The notes beneath the pieces are model-generated. The model ran no database searches. It was given only the letters and a program-made list of their open reading frames with translations, and had not been told where the DNA came from. The position numbers and the translations under genes were made by a program. 64,000 nucleotides of DNA, taken from the NCBI RefSeq assembly GCF_009806575.1, contig NZ_CP047095.1, positions 1,034,001 to 1,098,000 on the forward strand, written 5' to 3'. Within the stretch, counting starts at the first letter, position 1. Each line of letters opens with the position of its first letter. Origin of the DNA: Rossellomorea marisflavi (lineage in GTDB: Bacteria > Bacillota > Bacilli > Bacillales > Bacillaceae_B). This document shows positions 50,838-59,738 of the stretch, piece after piece.

Positions 50838-52437
50838 TGGAGGGACGATTTCATCAAACGGGGACCCTGATCAGCCTGATGCTCAGACGAAATCGGCTCT
50901 ATCTTTCCGCATGGGTCGTCTCCTTAACGGTTCTTACCATCGTGACCGCTTTGTCGTACGCAGGGATGTACGGGAATGACCAGGAAAGGCAGTCCATGGC
51001 GGAAACGATGAAGAATCCCGCCATGACTGCCATGGTAGGGAAGGGATACGGACTGTCGGACTACACCGATGGGGCGATGCTCAGTCACCAGATGCTGTTG
51101 TTTACCATGATCGCTGCAGCCATCATGAGCATCCTGCTTGCTTCGCGTCACACGCGGGGGAGGAAGAGGATGGACGGATGGAGATGATCCGTGCGCTTCC
51201 CGTGGGAAGGGCGGCGAATCTGTCGGCCGTGCTGGTGCTCCTCCTCATGGCGAATGGGGGTCTGGCCGTTTTCTTGACAGGCGGGCTGGTGTCCCTTGGG
51301 ATTGACAGTATAAGCCTTGGCGGTTCCCTCCTCTATGGGATCGCCGTCGGGAGTGCCGGCATGATCTTCGGAACCGTGACCCTGGTAGCGGGACAGCTAT
51401 TCGGCAGCACGGTGGGGACGCTTGGCTGGAGCTTTGCCTTCCTCGGTCTTTCCTATCTACTGAGGGCCATCGGGGACGTGGGCGATCTGTTCCTCACCTG
51501 GTGTTCACCCCTCGGCTGGCTCCTTGAAACCCGGGTCTTCGTGCAGAATATATGGTGGCCGCTCCTCCCTGCGGCGGGCTGGATCGTGCTTGTGGCCTGG
51601 TTGGGCTTCAGGTTGAATGCTTCCAGGGACATCGGAAGCGGTCTGATACCGGCGAAAGCAGGGAGGGAGCGAGGATCAAGGTGGCTTACCGGTCCATTCG
51701 GACTCATGCTCAGGATCCAGCGGACGTCGTTGATCTCATGGGCCATCGGGATGCTGCTTCTGGGCGTCTCCTATGGTTCCGTCTTCGGTGACCTTGAAGC
51801 ATTCCTGTCGGGGAATGAAGAGCTTGCCGCCATGCTGCCCGATGCATCCGGCCACAGCCTGACCGAACAATTCATGACCCTCATGATGATCGTCATCGCT
51901 GTCCTCGGCACGATCCCACCCCTCCTATTCCTTCATAAAGTAAGGAGCGAGGAGAAAAAAGGCACCCTTGAGCACCTTCTAGCAGGTCCGGTGTCTAGAA
52001 TGCGTGTCCTTTGGCAGTATGTCCTGATCTCGATCCTATGGGGTGGCCTCGTGATCCTGCTCGCCATCGTGGGCTTATGGGCATCGGCATCGATGGTGAT
52101 GGAAGAGCCCATCCCACTTGCGAATATGATCGCCTCGGGGATGGTGTATCTGCCGGCTCAGTGGTGCATGCTGGCTGTGAGCACGTTTTTCATAGGGGTA
52201 AGGCCACGGCTCCTCATCTTCACCTGGGGTTATCTTGTTTATTCATTCCTGGTTGTGTACCTCGGTGGGATGCTCGACCTTCCGGAGATGGTGAATCGAT
52301 TGACTCCGTTCGGCTATATTCCTCGTCTGCCGGTGGAGTCATTCGAGGCAGGTCCGTTCCTGCTTATCTGTGCCTTCGCCATTCTATTCATGGTGGTCGG
52401 TGCATGGGGGTACAGAAAGAGGGATCTCCAAGGGTGA
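50834..52437 (+). pseudogene. ABC exporter permease, frameshifted
   Basis: The first 105 residues from GTG 50834 end in SRHTRG. The second part, from the DGRMEMIRALPVGR region on, is in another frame. One extra G in the run at 51156-51160 would join them into a protein of about 533 residues with about 12 membrane segments, as is usual for tetronasin-type permeases. The parts flanking the break are both well conserved, so decay is recent or artificial. If real, the exporter is inactive. Confidence 0.82.
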
Positions 52438-52440
52438 TAC

Positions 52441-52477
52441 AAAAAGGCATGGACCGTCGACCGGTTCATGCCTTTTC
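52441..52477. terminator. Bidirectional terminator (permease / MFS)
   Basis: AAAAGGCATGGACCG pairs with CCGGTTCATGCCTTTT (one G-T pair). It serves both convergent genes. Confidence 0.85.
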
Positions 52478-52489
52478 GATTTGGGACAG

Positions 52490-53728
52490 TTAGGCTGTTG
52501 AGCTCTCCAGGGATTCTTCGATATCGATATTCCGTGTATCCTTCATGAGCATCGTCACGCACCCGATGGCCGCGATCCATAGCCCGCAGAACAGGAAGAC
52601 CCATGACACGCCGACAAGATCCGTGAGCCAGCCCATCAATAGGGAGGACACCGGGATCAAGAGGACGGAGGCACTGGTCAGGATCCCGTTCACCCGTCCG
52701 CGGAGATTCTCAGGGACGATGACCGCCATGATCGTCTGCAGCATGATATTGGCCGTGGTGACGAAGAACATGGCCGATCCATAGAGGATGAAGGCGATAG
52801 ACATGGTGTGGATCAGGGCCATGGAAGCAAGAAGGGTCCCTGAGAAGATAAAGCCTGCCGCCATGAGGAGAGAGGGCCGGACCTTCTTCTGGATGTACCC
52901 GATGATGATCCCGGCAATGACGCCGCCGACAAGTCCTGCCGAATTCAGGAAACCGAAATCCTTCGCATTTCCCCCGTACTGACTGCTCGTCAGCACGACG
53001 AGGAGGGGACCGAATGAAGCGATGTTGATGATGACACAAAGGAGGGCAATCCTCTTCAGGACCGGGTGGTCTTTGATCGCCTCGATTCCCTGGCGCATCT
53101 GGGTGCGCATGGACGGCCGCTCTTCTTCCGGTGCTTCTTTATCGAAGGGCTTCAGCACCCGGATGAATGTCAATGCCAAAGCAGAGAACAGGAAGGCGAC
53201 CGAGTTGATGAGGATACTGCCGGCCAGGGAGAACAAGGTGATCAAGAACCCCGAGGACGCATTGCCGGCCAGGGAAGACAGCTGACTGGTGGAGGATTTC
53301 ATTCCATACAAGGATGCCACCTTATCCTTGCTCACGATATTGGGGACCACCTTGTTCTCTGCTGGATTCGTGATACTGTAGGCAAGGTAAAGAAGGAAGA
53401 CGACGGCATAGATGATGAAGACAAGGGTGAGACCATCCACATAAAGGGAAGATAAAAACAGAATACCCAAAAGGATGCTTGCCGAAAGAAGGGAAAGCCG
53501 CAATAGTTTCACAGGATCAAAACGGTCGACCAGGACACCTGCAAGGGGGCTCGCCACCACCATGGCAATCGTACTTAAAGCGGCAATGACGGACGCCCCG
53601 AAGGCTGAGCCCGTTTCTGAATAGATGAACCACATCATGGCGAGATTGAACACCGTGCTGCCATAGGTGGATGTGACGTCGCTGATGAGCATGAGAACGA
53701 TGTTCCGTTTGGTAGGGGAAGCCTTCAA
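52490..53728 (-). CDS. MFS transporter
   Basis: 412 residues and 12 membrane segments. The motif-A-like loop ASPLAGVLVDRFDPVKLL after helix 2 and VPENLRGRVNGI in the second half fit the MFS_3 drug or siderophore exporter group. Substrate unknown. It is divergent from an XRE-TPR regulator, which likely controls it. Confidence 0.88.
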   Translation of the reverse strand: MKASPTKRNIVLMLISDVTSTYGSTVFNLAMMWFIYSETGSAFGASVIAALSTIAMVVASPLAGVLVDRFDPVKLLRLSLLSASILLGILFLSSLYVDGLTLVFIIYAVVFLLYLAYSITNPAENKVVPNIVSKDKVASLYGMKSSTSQLSSLAGNASSGFLITLFSLAGSILINSVAFLFSALALTFIRVLKPFDKEAPEEERPSMRTQMRQGIEAIKDHPVLKRIALLCVIINIASFGPLLVVLTSSQYGGNAKDFGFLNSAGLVGGVIAGIIIGYIQKKVRPSLLMAAGFIFSGTLLASMALIHTMSIAFILYGSAMFFVTTANIMLQTIMAVIVPENLRGRVNGILTSASVLLIPVSSLLMGWLTDLVGVSWVFLFCGLWIAAIGCVTMLMKDTRNIDIEESLESSTA

Positions 53729-53887
53729 TGGAAATACCTCCAGATTATGGTTTTTAAGTTTGATAAAATCGTACCACTATTTTCTGAGGAATGGAACTGA
53801 AAATTTGAATTTAATTAAAATTTTTATGAGTGAGAGAGATTGTGAGTGTGATATAATGAGTATCATTAAAGTTGGAGGTGTCGCGTG

Positions 53888-55180
53888 ATGGGGCAGATTG
53901 GAAAGAGGATTCGCCAGATCCGGAAGCAAAAAGGGAAAACACTGGCTGATGTGGCCGGCGATAAACTTTCGGTGAGCATGTTGAGCCTGATTGAAAATGG
54001 GAAGTCCAACCCCACCATGGGCAACCTCCGGCATATTGCCCGGATGCTTGAAGTGGGCGTCAGTGAATTGATCGGGGAAAGTGAAGGGGAAACGAAGGAG
54101 CTTTGGAGACAGGTAGAGGAGTATTTATCGGAAAAAGGATTTACCGATCCTGACCGGGTGTACGGCCTGATCCATCCCCATCTCGATGAAATTGCGCACA
54201 CGTACCACGGTGCGGAGGTCTTTAAGATGTATGCCTATCTATTGGCCCTGAAGGGGGATCAGGCAGGCGCCACTCAATATATTGAAAAAGCCGAAGGTGT
54301 CTTTCTTAACCTGGGGCACAGGCAAAAAGCGACCGAGACCCGTCGGGATCTTTCCATGTTCCATTTCCTGAACGGTCAGTACGAAGAAGCACTGGAGACA
54401 ATCCTGGAACTCAAACGGTTGATGGAGAATGAGCCTGAGATGATCGATAACCCCTCCTTAAAGATTAAGGTGTTTTACAACATCGGTGGGATTCACCTGG
54501 CACTCGGTAATCGCGAGGCAGGAAGGGACTTTCTATATGAAGCAGCACAGGAGAGTGCCCGGACGAGGGATATGACACGGGACCATGAAATCCTTTCAAA
54601 CGGTGGGTATCTTGCCTTGATTCAAGGGGACATGGAGAGGTACCGCTACTATGAGGATCGTCTGGCGCTGCTCATCCAGATGACGGATGCAGAAGAAGTC
54701 CGGTTTGCCTATTACTTTTTAAAGATGTTACACGCCTATCTAATAGAAGGAAATCCAGAAGAAATCATTGGCCTTCATGCCCTTTATGAGGAGAAACCCG
54801 TTAAAGACAAGGCAATGAAGCTTGTGATGGACAGTTATATGCATCTTTATCTGGGCATCGCTTTCTTTCATCTCGGTGAGCATGGCAAGGCACTGGGGTA
54901 TCTTTCTCAAGTACACGTACAGAATCCCATGGCCCGGCATCCTTATGACGTGGCCACCAAAGCAGAATCGTATGCCTACACTGCCCTGATCCACCTTCGG
55001 AAAAGGGAATCAGAAGAAGCCAGGAAAGAAGCGATTGCTGGGAGAGAGGCCGTACTTCCACTTGTTGACCATCCGTCAAAGGACTTTGTCCTTTCCGTAT
55101 ATGAAGAAGTCATGAATCAAACCGGTGCCATGAAGGAGCCACAAGGTTCCCTTCATGCAAAATGGAAAGAGCAGCTATAA
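53888..55180 (+). CDS. XRE-type regulator with TPR domain
   Basis: 430 residues from ATG 53888 (GGAGGTG 7 nt upstream). N-terminal HTH (GKRIRQIRKQKGKTLADVAG, SVSMLSLIENGKSNPTMGNL) is followed by about nine helical TPR-like repeats (for example FYNIGGIHLALGNREAGRDF). The layout resembles PlcR/Rap-type peptide-responsive regulators, but no partner peptide gene is evident beside it. It is divergent from the MFS gene. Confidence 0.87.
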   Translation: MGQIGKRIRQIRKQKGKTLADVAGDKLSVSMLSLIENGKSNPTMGNLRHIARMLEVGVSELIGESEGETKELWRQVEEYLSEKGFTDPDRVYGLIHPHLDEIAHTYHGAEVFKMYAYLLALKGDQAGATQYIEKAEGVFLNLGHRQKATETRRDLSMFHFLNGQYEEALETILELKRLMENEPEMIDNPSLKIKVFYNIGGIHLALGNREAGRDFLYEAAQESARTRDMTRDHEILSNGGYLALIQGDMERYRYYEDRLALLIQMTDAEEVRFAYYFLKMLHAYLIEGNPEEIIGLHALYEEKPVKDKAMKLVMDSYMHLYLGIAFFHLGEHGKALGYLSQVHVQNPMARHPYDVATKAESYAYTALIHLRKRESEEARKEAIAGREAVLPLVDHPSKDFVLSVYEEVMNQTGAMKEPQGSLHAKWKEQL

Positions 55181-55181
55181 G

Positions 55182-55219
55182 AAAAAGGAACGGGAGTCAC
55201 GCTTCCCGTTCCTTTTCTT
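55182..55219. terminator. Bidirectional terminator (XRE-TPR / VanZ)
   Basis: AAAAGGAACGGGA pairs with TCCCGTTCCTTTT, with A and T flanks. Confidence 0.85.
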
Positions 55220-55718
55220 ATGCCGCTTTCCCACGCTTAGGATTCTCCTTGGATACGAATAACAGTTTCTGCACCCAATCCCACGTAAAGATCCAATAGC
55301 CGATCAGGCTGCCGCTGACGTTCAGGATGATGTCATCCACATCGAAGCTACCCGTTTTGGTGATGAGCTGGGTCGATTCTACACCCAAGATCATGATGGT
55401 CATGGTGAGGATCAACGCTTTGACACTGCGCATCCTACGGAAAAGGAGTGGCAGGTAAAGACCCATTGGAAGGAAGGCAATGAGATTCCCTCCCAGGTTC
55501 GTGATCGGGATGTTGAGGGGAAGAGACCCCGTGAAGAGAGCCTGCACATAGCTCCAGATCGTACGGAACGGTATGAAATTCGAGCTGAAGCGGATGTACT
55601 GGGCGTACGTGATCTCACTTGCCCCGAATGTCCTTTGATCAAGGAAAAGCAGGTTCACACAGACGGCGATGTAGACAATAAAGCTTAGGATGATAATCGA
55701 TTTGATGATGCGTTTCAT
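55218..55718 (-). CDS. VanZ family membrane protein
   Basis: 166 residues with four or five membrane segments. The conserved VanZ parts are NFIPFRTIW, LGGNLIAFLPMGLYLPLLF, LGVESTQLITKTGSFDVDD and the final helix. VanZ of enterococci gives low teicoplanin resistance; chromosomal homologs have unclear roles. It is monocistronic. Confidence 0.88.
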   Translation of the reverse strand: MKRIIKSIIILSFIVYIAVCVNLLFLDQRTFGASEITYAQYIRFSSNFIPFRTIWSYVQALFTGSLPLNIPITNLGGNLIAFLPMGLYLPLLFRRMRSVKALILTMTIMILGVESTQLITKTGSFDVDDIILNVSGSLIGYWIFTWDWVQKLLFVSKENPKRGKAA

Positions 55719-55778
55719 GGTAGGTACCTCCGAATAGATTCTCGCCTATTATACCAATTATTAGTAGTATTGGGAGGT

Positions 55779-57230
55779 TTATTTCTCCCGGACCGGGTCG
55801 GAGGTGATGAGTCCAACAGGAATTTCGGTACTTCCGCCTGGTGCAAACGGGACTTCATTGAGATTGATTGATTCATAGATGACGTCTGCCCCTCCAGCTC
55901 CTTCAAACGACCTGGAAACGATCATGCCTTTGACCGTACCACCTCCAAGTACTTGAAATGTCGAATTCGGAGCGTAGATGAGGGTGGAATACGCACGCGC
56001 ACCACCGGTGATGGTCACATTCTTTCCTCCTGTGAAAATGTGACCCTGAAATCCGCCGCTTCCGTTCATTTCGATATCTGCATTTTCTGCATAGAGGGAA
56101 CCGAAGATCTTCTGATTGCCTCCCAGTTTGACGTTGGATGATGCGGTGGATTTAGCAAGGTAGATGTTCAGGCGCTTGATGTCACCATCATTATTCACCG
56201 TGCTCCCGGATCCCATGCTGATCTCATTCTTGACGTAGATCGTGAGTTTGCCTGTCCCTTTCAGGATGATGTGTCCGTTTTGGACATTGAGGTGATCCAC
56301 CACGATGGCTTTGTCCGTATTTCCGACATTGATATAAAGGGTATAATTGGAGCCCATTTTGATTTCCTTGAAGGCGGTATTGCTGTTGAGCTTGAGTTCA
56401 TAATCAGCTGCAAGATAGTTATCCACCTGCAGGACCCCGTTATTGATCACATTGTATTTATTGTATTCATTTCCCACTGTCACATTTGGGTGAAGCGGGT
56501 AGCTTGGGTAAGAAGGAAAAGGAGGTAGCTGAAACTGTGCCTGTTCCTTGAATGGTTGAGGTTGCGGGACCTTCATATAATCAGGTTTGTAGATGGCTAT
56601 ATTCTCCGATCCCTTTGGTACATAGATATTCCCATCGATCCCGGCACCGCCGTCGAATCGAATCGTGCTTGCGGCCTTGGAATTCGTCCCCATATTTCCT
56701 TTGATGTGGGCTCCACCGGAAAGGGAAATGGTTGTATCGGTGTAAACGGCCAGGTCTTTGTTGAGGGGAAGCCCGCCCTTCATCTCCCAGCTGATCGTAA
56801 ACGTCTTCTCCAGCTGCTTGGTTCGTTTTCCGATGGTCCCGATTGAGGTGATCTTGTACCGACGCGGGTTTTCACCCGATACTTTGGCGATGGTCACTTT
56901 GGCTGAAGGCTTCTCTCCGAATGAAGAGGCAAAATCAGTGAGAGTCGTCGTTTTCACGATTTGGGACTCCAGGTTGGTGTAGAATCCGGCTGCGGTCGTT
57001 TGAAGTGGGTAAAGCTTACGTGCCGCATCCTCAGCAGCTTTCATTTGCTTGGTGATGCCGGCTTCGGCGATGTAATAGGCGGATTGATTGTCCCGTTCGG
57101 ATGAAGTGGTCTTCGTATTATTGATGACGATGCTCATCACACCCATCCCCAGCACCGTCAGGACGGTCATGAGAAGGAGGACCATCATGAGGGACATGCC
57201 CCGTTCATTTGTGAGGTATTTTTTAAACAT
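55779..57230 (-). CDS. PilX-like pseudopilin with beta-helix domain
   Basis: 483 residues. The N-terminal NERGMSLMMVLLLMTVLTVL is a prepilin-like helix with the Gly before a hydrophobic run (PilX_N type). From about 150 on, it has regularly repeated short strands (GAHIKGNMGTN, GAGIDGNIYV, GGFQGHIFTG), i.e. a bactofilin/DUF7305-like beta-helix. It would be the large tip-type subunit of a type IV pilus-like assembly. It is third in an operon with two small pseudopilins; no assembly ATPase or peptidase is nearby. Confidence 0.8.
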   Translation of the reverse strand: MFKKYLTNERGMSLMMVLLLMTVLTVLGMGVMSIVINNTKTTSSERDNQSAYYIAEAGITKQMKAAEDAARKLYPLQTTAAGFYTNLESQIVKTTTLTDFASSFGEKPSAKVTIAKVSGENPRRYKITSIGTIGKRTKQLEKTFTISWEMKGGLPLNKDLAVYTDTTISLSGGAHIKGNMGTNSKAASTIRFDGGAGIDGNIYVPKGSENIAIYKPDYMKVPQPQPFKEQAQFQLPPFPSYPSYPLHPNVTVGNEYNKYNVINNGVLQVDNYLAADYELKLNSNTAFKEIKMGSNYTLYINVGNTDKAIVVDHLNVQNGHIILKGTGKLTIYVKNEISMGSGSTVNNDGDIKRLNIYLAKSTASSNVKLGGNQKIFGSLYAENADIEMNGSGGFQGHIFTGGKNVTITGGARAYSTLIYAPNSTFQVLGGGTVKGMIVSRSFEGAGGADVIYESINLNEVPFAPGGSTEIPVGLITSDPVREK

Positions 57231-57236
57231 GACTGG

Positions 57237-57659
57237 TCACTTCCTTATGTACAGTGTCGTGGATAATGAGGATGCTTTTTTGTTTTCGTTTGACTTGCTC
57301 TTAAGGGTGAGGGTGATATTCCCGTCTTGTTGGACAGCGGAGAAGGAGGCGATATTCTCTCCAATTGTTTTGGACCCTTTTTGCAGGGTACTTCCTTTAA
57401 GCTCGATCTTGCCTGTATCCGTCTGGATGGTGTTGTTGGTAACGGAGATCGAAGTGGCGGAACGGATTTCTTTCGTCAGGAGGTTCATGGCAAGCCTGAT
57501 ATCTGCTTCGTGGGAAACCTGTTCCGTTTGATTGACGAACTGCTTTTGTCCAAAGATCTGGACGTTGGCGATCAGGACCATGACGATGGCGAGGACGACC
57601 ATGGCCCCCAGCAGTTCAATCAGGGTGACACCGCGTTCATTATGGATCAGCTTCTTCAT
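57237..57659 (-). CDS. Prepilin-type N-methylation protein (PulJ-like)
   Basis: 140 residues. N-terminal NERGVTLIELLGAMVVLAIV is the type III signal (cut after Gly, then Val-Thr-Leu-Ile-Glu). The C-terminal part is beta-rich. It is a minor pseudopilin. The ATG overlaps the stop of the preceding gene, and only 6 nt separate its end from the PilX-like gene. Confidence 0.85.
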   Translation of the reverse strand: MKKLIHNERGVTLIELLGAMVVLAIVMVLIANVQIFGQKQFVNQTEQVSHEADIRLAMNLLTKEIRSATSISVTNNTIQTDTGKIELKGSTLQKGSKTIGENIASFSAVQQDGNITLTLKSKSNENKKASSLSTTLYIRK

Positions 57660-58090
57660 GGTGTTTTCCCCCAGCGGTTGATCGTTTCCATCTGAGCGAG
57701 GAGCTTGCTCTTCCCGGAATTCGGGTACACCTTGACCAGGACGCTGGATAGTCCATCCACCGGTGCTTTGATAGAGATTTCGATATAGGCATCTGACGTT
57801 TCTTTTTTATAGTAGTAGCGCTCTGTGTCTTTTCTTAGGTAGGTGACGTTTTTCAATGAGCCGATCGAGGTTTCATTCAGCGTGGTCATCTGCTGGTGGA
57901 GCTCTTCCATCGTCGTCTGGGCGACGTAGGTGGCATCCAGCATATCCTCCGACACTTTTGTCGAGGTCATGGAGTTGCCGAACAGGGGCACGAATACCGC
58001 CAAGATGACGCTTAAGATGACCAGTGACGCAAGAATTTCAACAAGGGTGACACCGCGGTCGTTCCGCGCGTACTGAAGGATCCATTTCAT
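57656..58090 (-). CDS. Prepilin-type N-methylation protein (PilV-like)
   Basis: 144 residues. NDRGVTLVEILASLVILSVI is the type III signal. The rest shows DATYVAQTTMEELHQQMTTL, a helix often seen in PilV/PulI. It is first of the three-gene operon; overlap of 4 nt with the next gene. Confidence 0.85.
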   Translation of the reverse strand: MKWILQYARNDRGVTLVEILASLVILSVILAVFVPLFGNSMTSTKVSEDMLDATYVAQTTMEELHQQMTTLNETSIGSLKNVTYLRKDTERYYYKKETSDAYIEISIKAPVDGLSSVLVKVYPNSGKSKLLAQMETINRWGKTP

Positions 58091-58172
58091 GGTTTGACCA
58101 TCCTTTGTTTCCGTATTTTTCTATTCATATAGTACCATAGACCGTGAGTCTTTTGGGTTATTTTTAACGGAT

Positions 58173-58192
58173 GAGGACGGTTCCGGTGCGCC
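58173..58192. repeat. Partial REP-family core
   Basis: GAGGACGGTTCCGGTGCGCC matches half of the hairpins at 4791-4819 and 13010. The mirrored half is missing. Confidence 0.5.
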
Positions 58193-58278
58193 ATTTACTT
58201 TTAGATGGACCTTACATAGGATTTGAGCCCGCGAATCGAAACATGATAGACTGATAGGGATAAAGGACGTGAGAAAAT

Positions 58279-58326
58279 ATGTCAGGTACTGAAGCAGCGA
58301 AGCCTTTCCTTCTTACCTGCCTGTAG
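58279..58326 (+). CDS. Possible 15-codon leader peptide
   Basis: ATG at 58279 with AAAGGA upstream reads MSGTEAAKPFLLTCL and then stops. It precedes a GC-rich inverted segment (CCTGC...GCAGG, 58317-58354) and the small basic protein at 58383. The arrangement resembles a leader with an attenuator-like hairpin, but nothing proves translation. Confidence 0.3.
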   Translation: MSGTEAAKPFLLTCL

Positions 58327-58382
58327 GGGACAGACCTTGAGGCCCCGTGCAGGCGGGTTCCATTCAAGGGAGGTCTTCATCT

Positions 58383-58655
58383 ATGAAGAATCGAAAACGT
58401 GCCAAAACACGGCACCAACGTCGTCGCGTCATCCAACAAAAATTGTTTGTCGTCCGCAATGTGTGGGGGAGGGATGGGGAAGAACATATTCCGCATCCGT
58501 TCATCGTGCATCCGGGGAAACTGGCAAAGGGAAAACTGCACTGCTCATGCAGGATGTGCAAATACGATAAGCACTATCAGATTCCAAAACCCACCGTTGT
58601 GTCGAAGCTTGCGGTCATGCAACAGGAAGTGGACGAATATTTGTCAGAAGAATAA
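58383..58655 (+). CDS. Small basic protein with CSCxMC motif, function unknown
   Basis: 90 residues from ATG 58383 (GGAGG 10 nt upstream). It is very basic at the N-terminus (KNRKRAKTRHQRRR) and carries HCSCRMCKYDKHY, three close cysteines that may bind metal. Similar small proteins with a CSCxMC core are known as hypotheticals in Bacillaceae. The basic end suggests nucleic acid or ribosome contact; this is inference. Confidence 0.7.
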   Translation: MKNRKRAKTRHQRRRVIQQKLFVVRNVWGRDGEEHIPHPFIVHPGKLAKGKLHCSCRMCKYDKHYQIPKPTVVSKLAVMQQEVDEYLSEE

Positions 58656-58689
58656 AGAAAGGGACCTCCGAATTGAGGTCCCTCTCTTT
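58656..58689. terminator. Bidirectional terminator (CSCxMC protein / phosphatase)
   Basis: AAAGGGACCTC pairs with GAGGTCCCTCTTT around AATT-type loop bases. Confidence 0.8.
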
Positions 58690-59212
58690 ATGCGAAATGA
58701 TAGGTTCTGTATCCACCGGTGTCGGAGGAGAGGTTGAGGATATTCCGGTCCTCCGGCATCCCTTTGAAGTAGGCACCGATGCAGCCGGTCGTACAGCGAT
58801 GCCCGGCAATGAGGATGTTTTCTTCACTTCTATGCGTCGCTTGGAGCTCGTTCATGAAGTGAAACACACGGCGGACCAGGGCGTTCGGGTCTTCAATGCC
58901 CTTATATACTTCTGGATCGGGAAGCGGGCCGATGCGCTTCAGTTCCTCCAGCCGCACCCCGTCTGCTTCCCCGAGATCGATCACATTCAGGCGTTCATCT
59001 ATCACGGGTGATCTGCCCGATACGATTTCTGCCGTTTGGCGTGCCCGTTCCTGAGGGGAGGAAAATACGTGGTCGAACCAAATTCCATTTAGGGCGTCCC
59101 GCAACGAATGAGCCTGCCCGATACCGTAGTCATTCAGGGGCAGGCCCCGTCTGCCCTGCATCCTGCGTTCTTTATTCCAATCGGTTTGGCCGTGGCGGAT
59201 GACGTAGATCAT
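58688..59212 (-). CDS. Histidine phosphatase family protein
   Basis: 174 residues. RHGQT near the N-terminus holds the phospho-accepting His8; the partner His is in ILIAGHRCTTG, and Arg in SSPQERARQTAEIV. This is the phosphoglycerate-mutase-like fold. It could act on a sugar phosphate or nucleotide-type substrate; not predictable. Monocistronic. Confidence 0.88.
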   Translation of the reverse strand: MIYVIRHGQTDWNKERRMQGRRGLPLNDYGIGQAHSLRDALNGIWFDHVFSSPQERARQTAEIVSGRSPVIDERLNVIDLGEADGVRLEELKRIGPLPDPEVYKGIEDPNALVRRVFHFMNELQATHRSEENILIAGHRCTTGCIGAYFKGMPEDRNILNLSSDTGGYRTYHFA

Positions 59213-59345
59213 CTGTAACTCCCTTTCGAATTGACTGAATTTTTTCTTGATAGTATAGCATGTTTAAGAATTCTTGGGAACGTTCTCCAATTCGGAACGT
59301 ATATACAACTAGCAATTATATTTTTCTGCATAAGGAGTGACCATC

Positions 59346-59612
59346 ATGGAACCAAAAGTTTCAATCAAACACCATAATCTGCGCATCAAATGGCAGTTCA
59401 GTACAATCGACATCCCCGTCTCCGACATCACAGACGTAACGCTGGATGACACGTATGCTGGGGAAGAAAAACGGGCCATCAGACTCGGATTCCCATACGG
59501 CCACACCGACCGGGTGGTAATCAAGACCAGGAGCGAAACCTATCTGCTTTATACAAGCAATGGTGGCATGAAAGATAAGATTGAAACACTCATGAAACAG
59601 GCCGCTGTATAA
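59346..59612 (+). CDS. UPF0457/SunI-like PH-fold protein
   Basis: 88 residues from ATG 59346 (AAGGAG 8 nt upstream). The pattern [42 protein letters not shown] is the YnzG/UPF0457 type, which equals the N-terminal PH-like domain of the sublancin immunity protein SunI. No bacteriocin gene is nearby, so the immunity role is not assumed. Confidence 0.82.
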   Translation: MEPKVSIKHHNLRIKWQFSTIDIPVSDITDVTLDDTYAGEEKRAIRLGFPYGHTDRVVIKTRSETYLLYTSNGGMKDKIETLMKQAAV

Positions 59613-59738
59613 AAAATACATGTAGATTCTAGTAATATTTATCCATATTCCCCTTCATTTTCTGGTAAACTAGTTCGGGTAGGGAAATGTTTGCGCGTAA
59701 TTGTAAGAATAATAGAAAAGTTCCGAGGGGGAATTGTG

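Noticed and set aside
58265..58355. SRP-RNA-like phrase GTCAGGTACTGAAGCAGC
   Set aside because: It resembles the SRP RNA apical part only over a short stretch; the paired helices and the GGAAG tetraloop context are missing.
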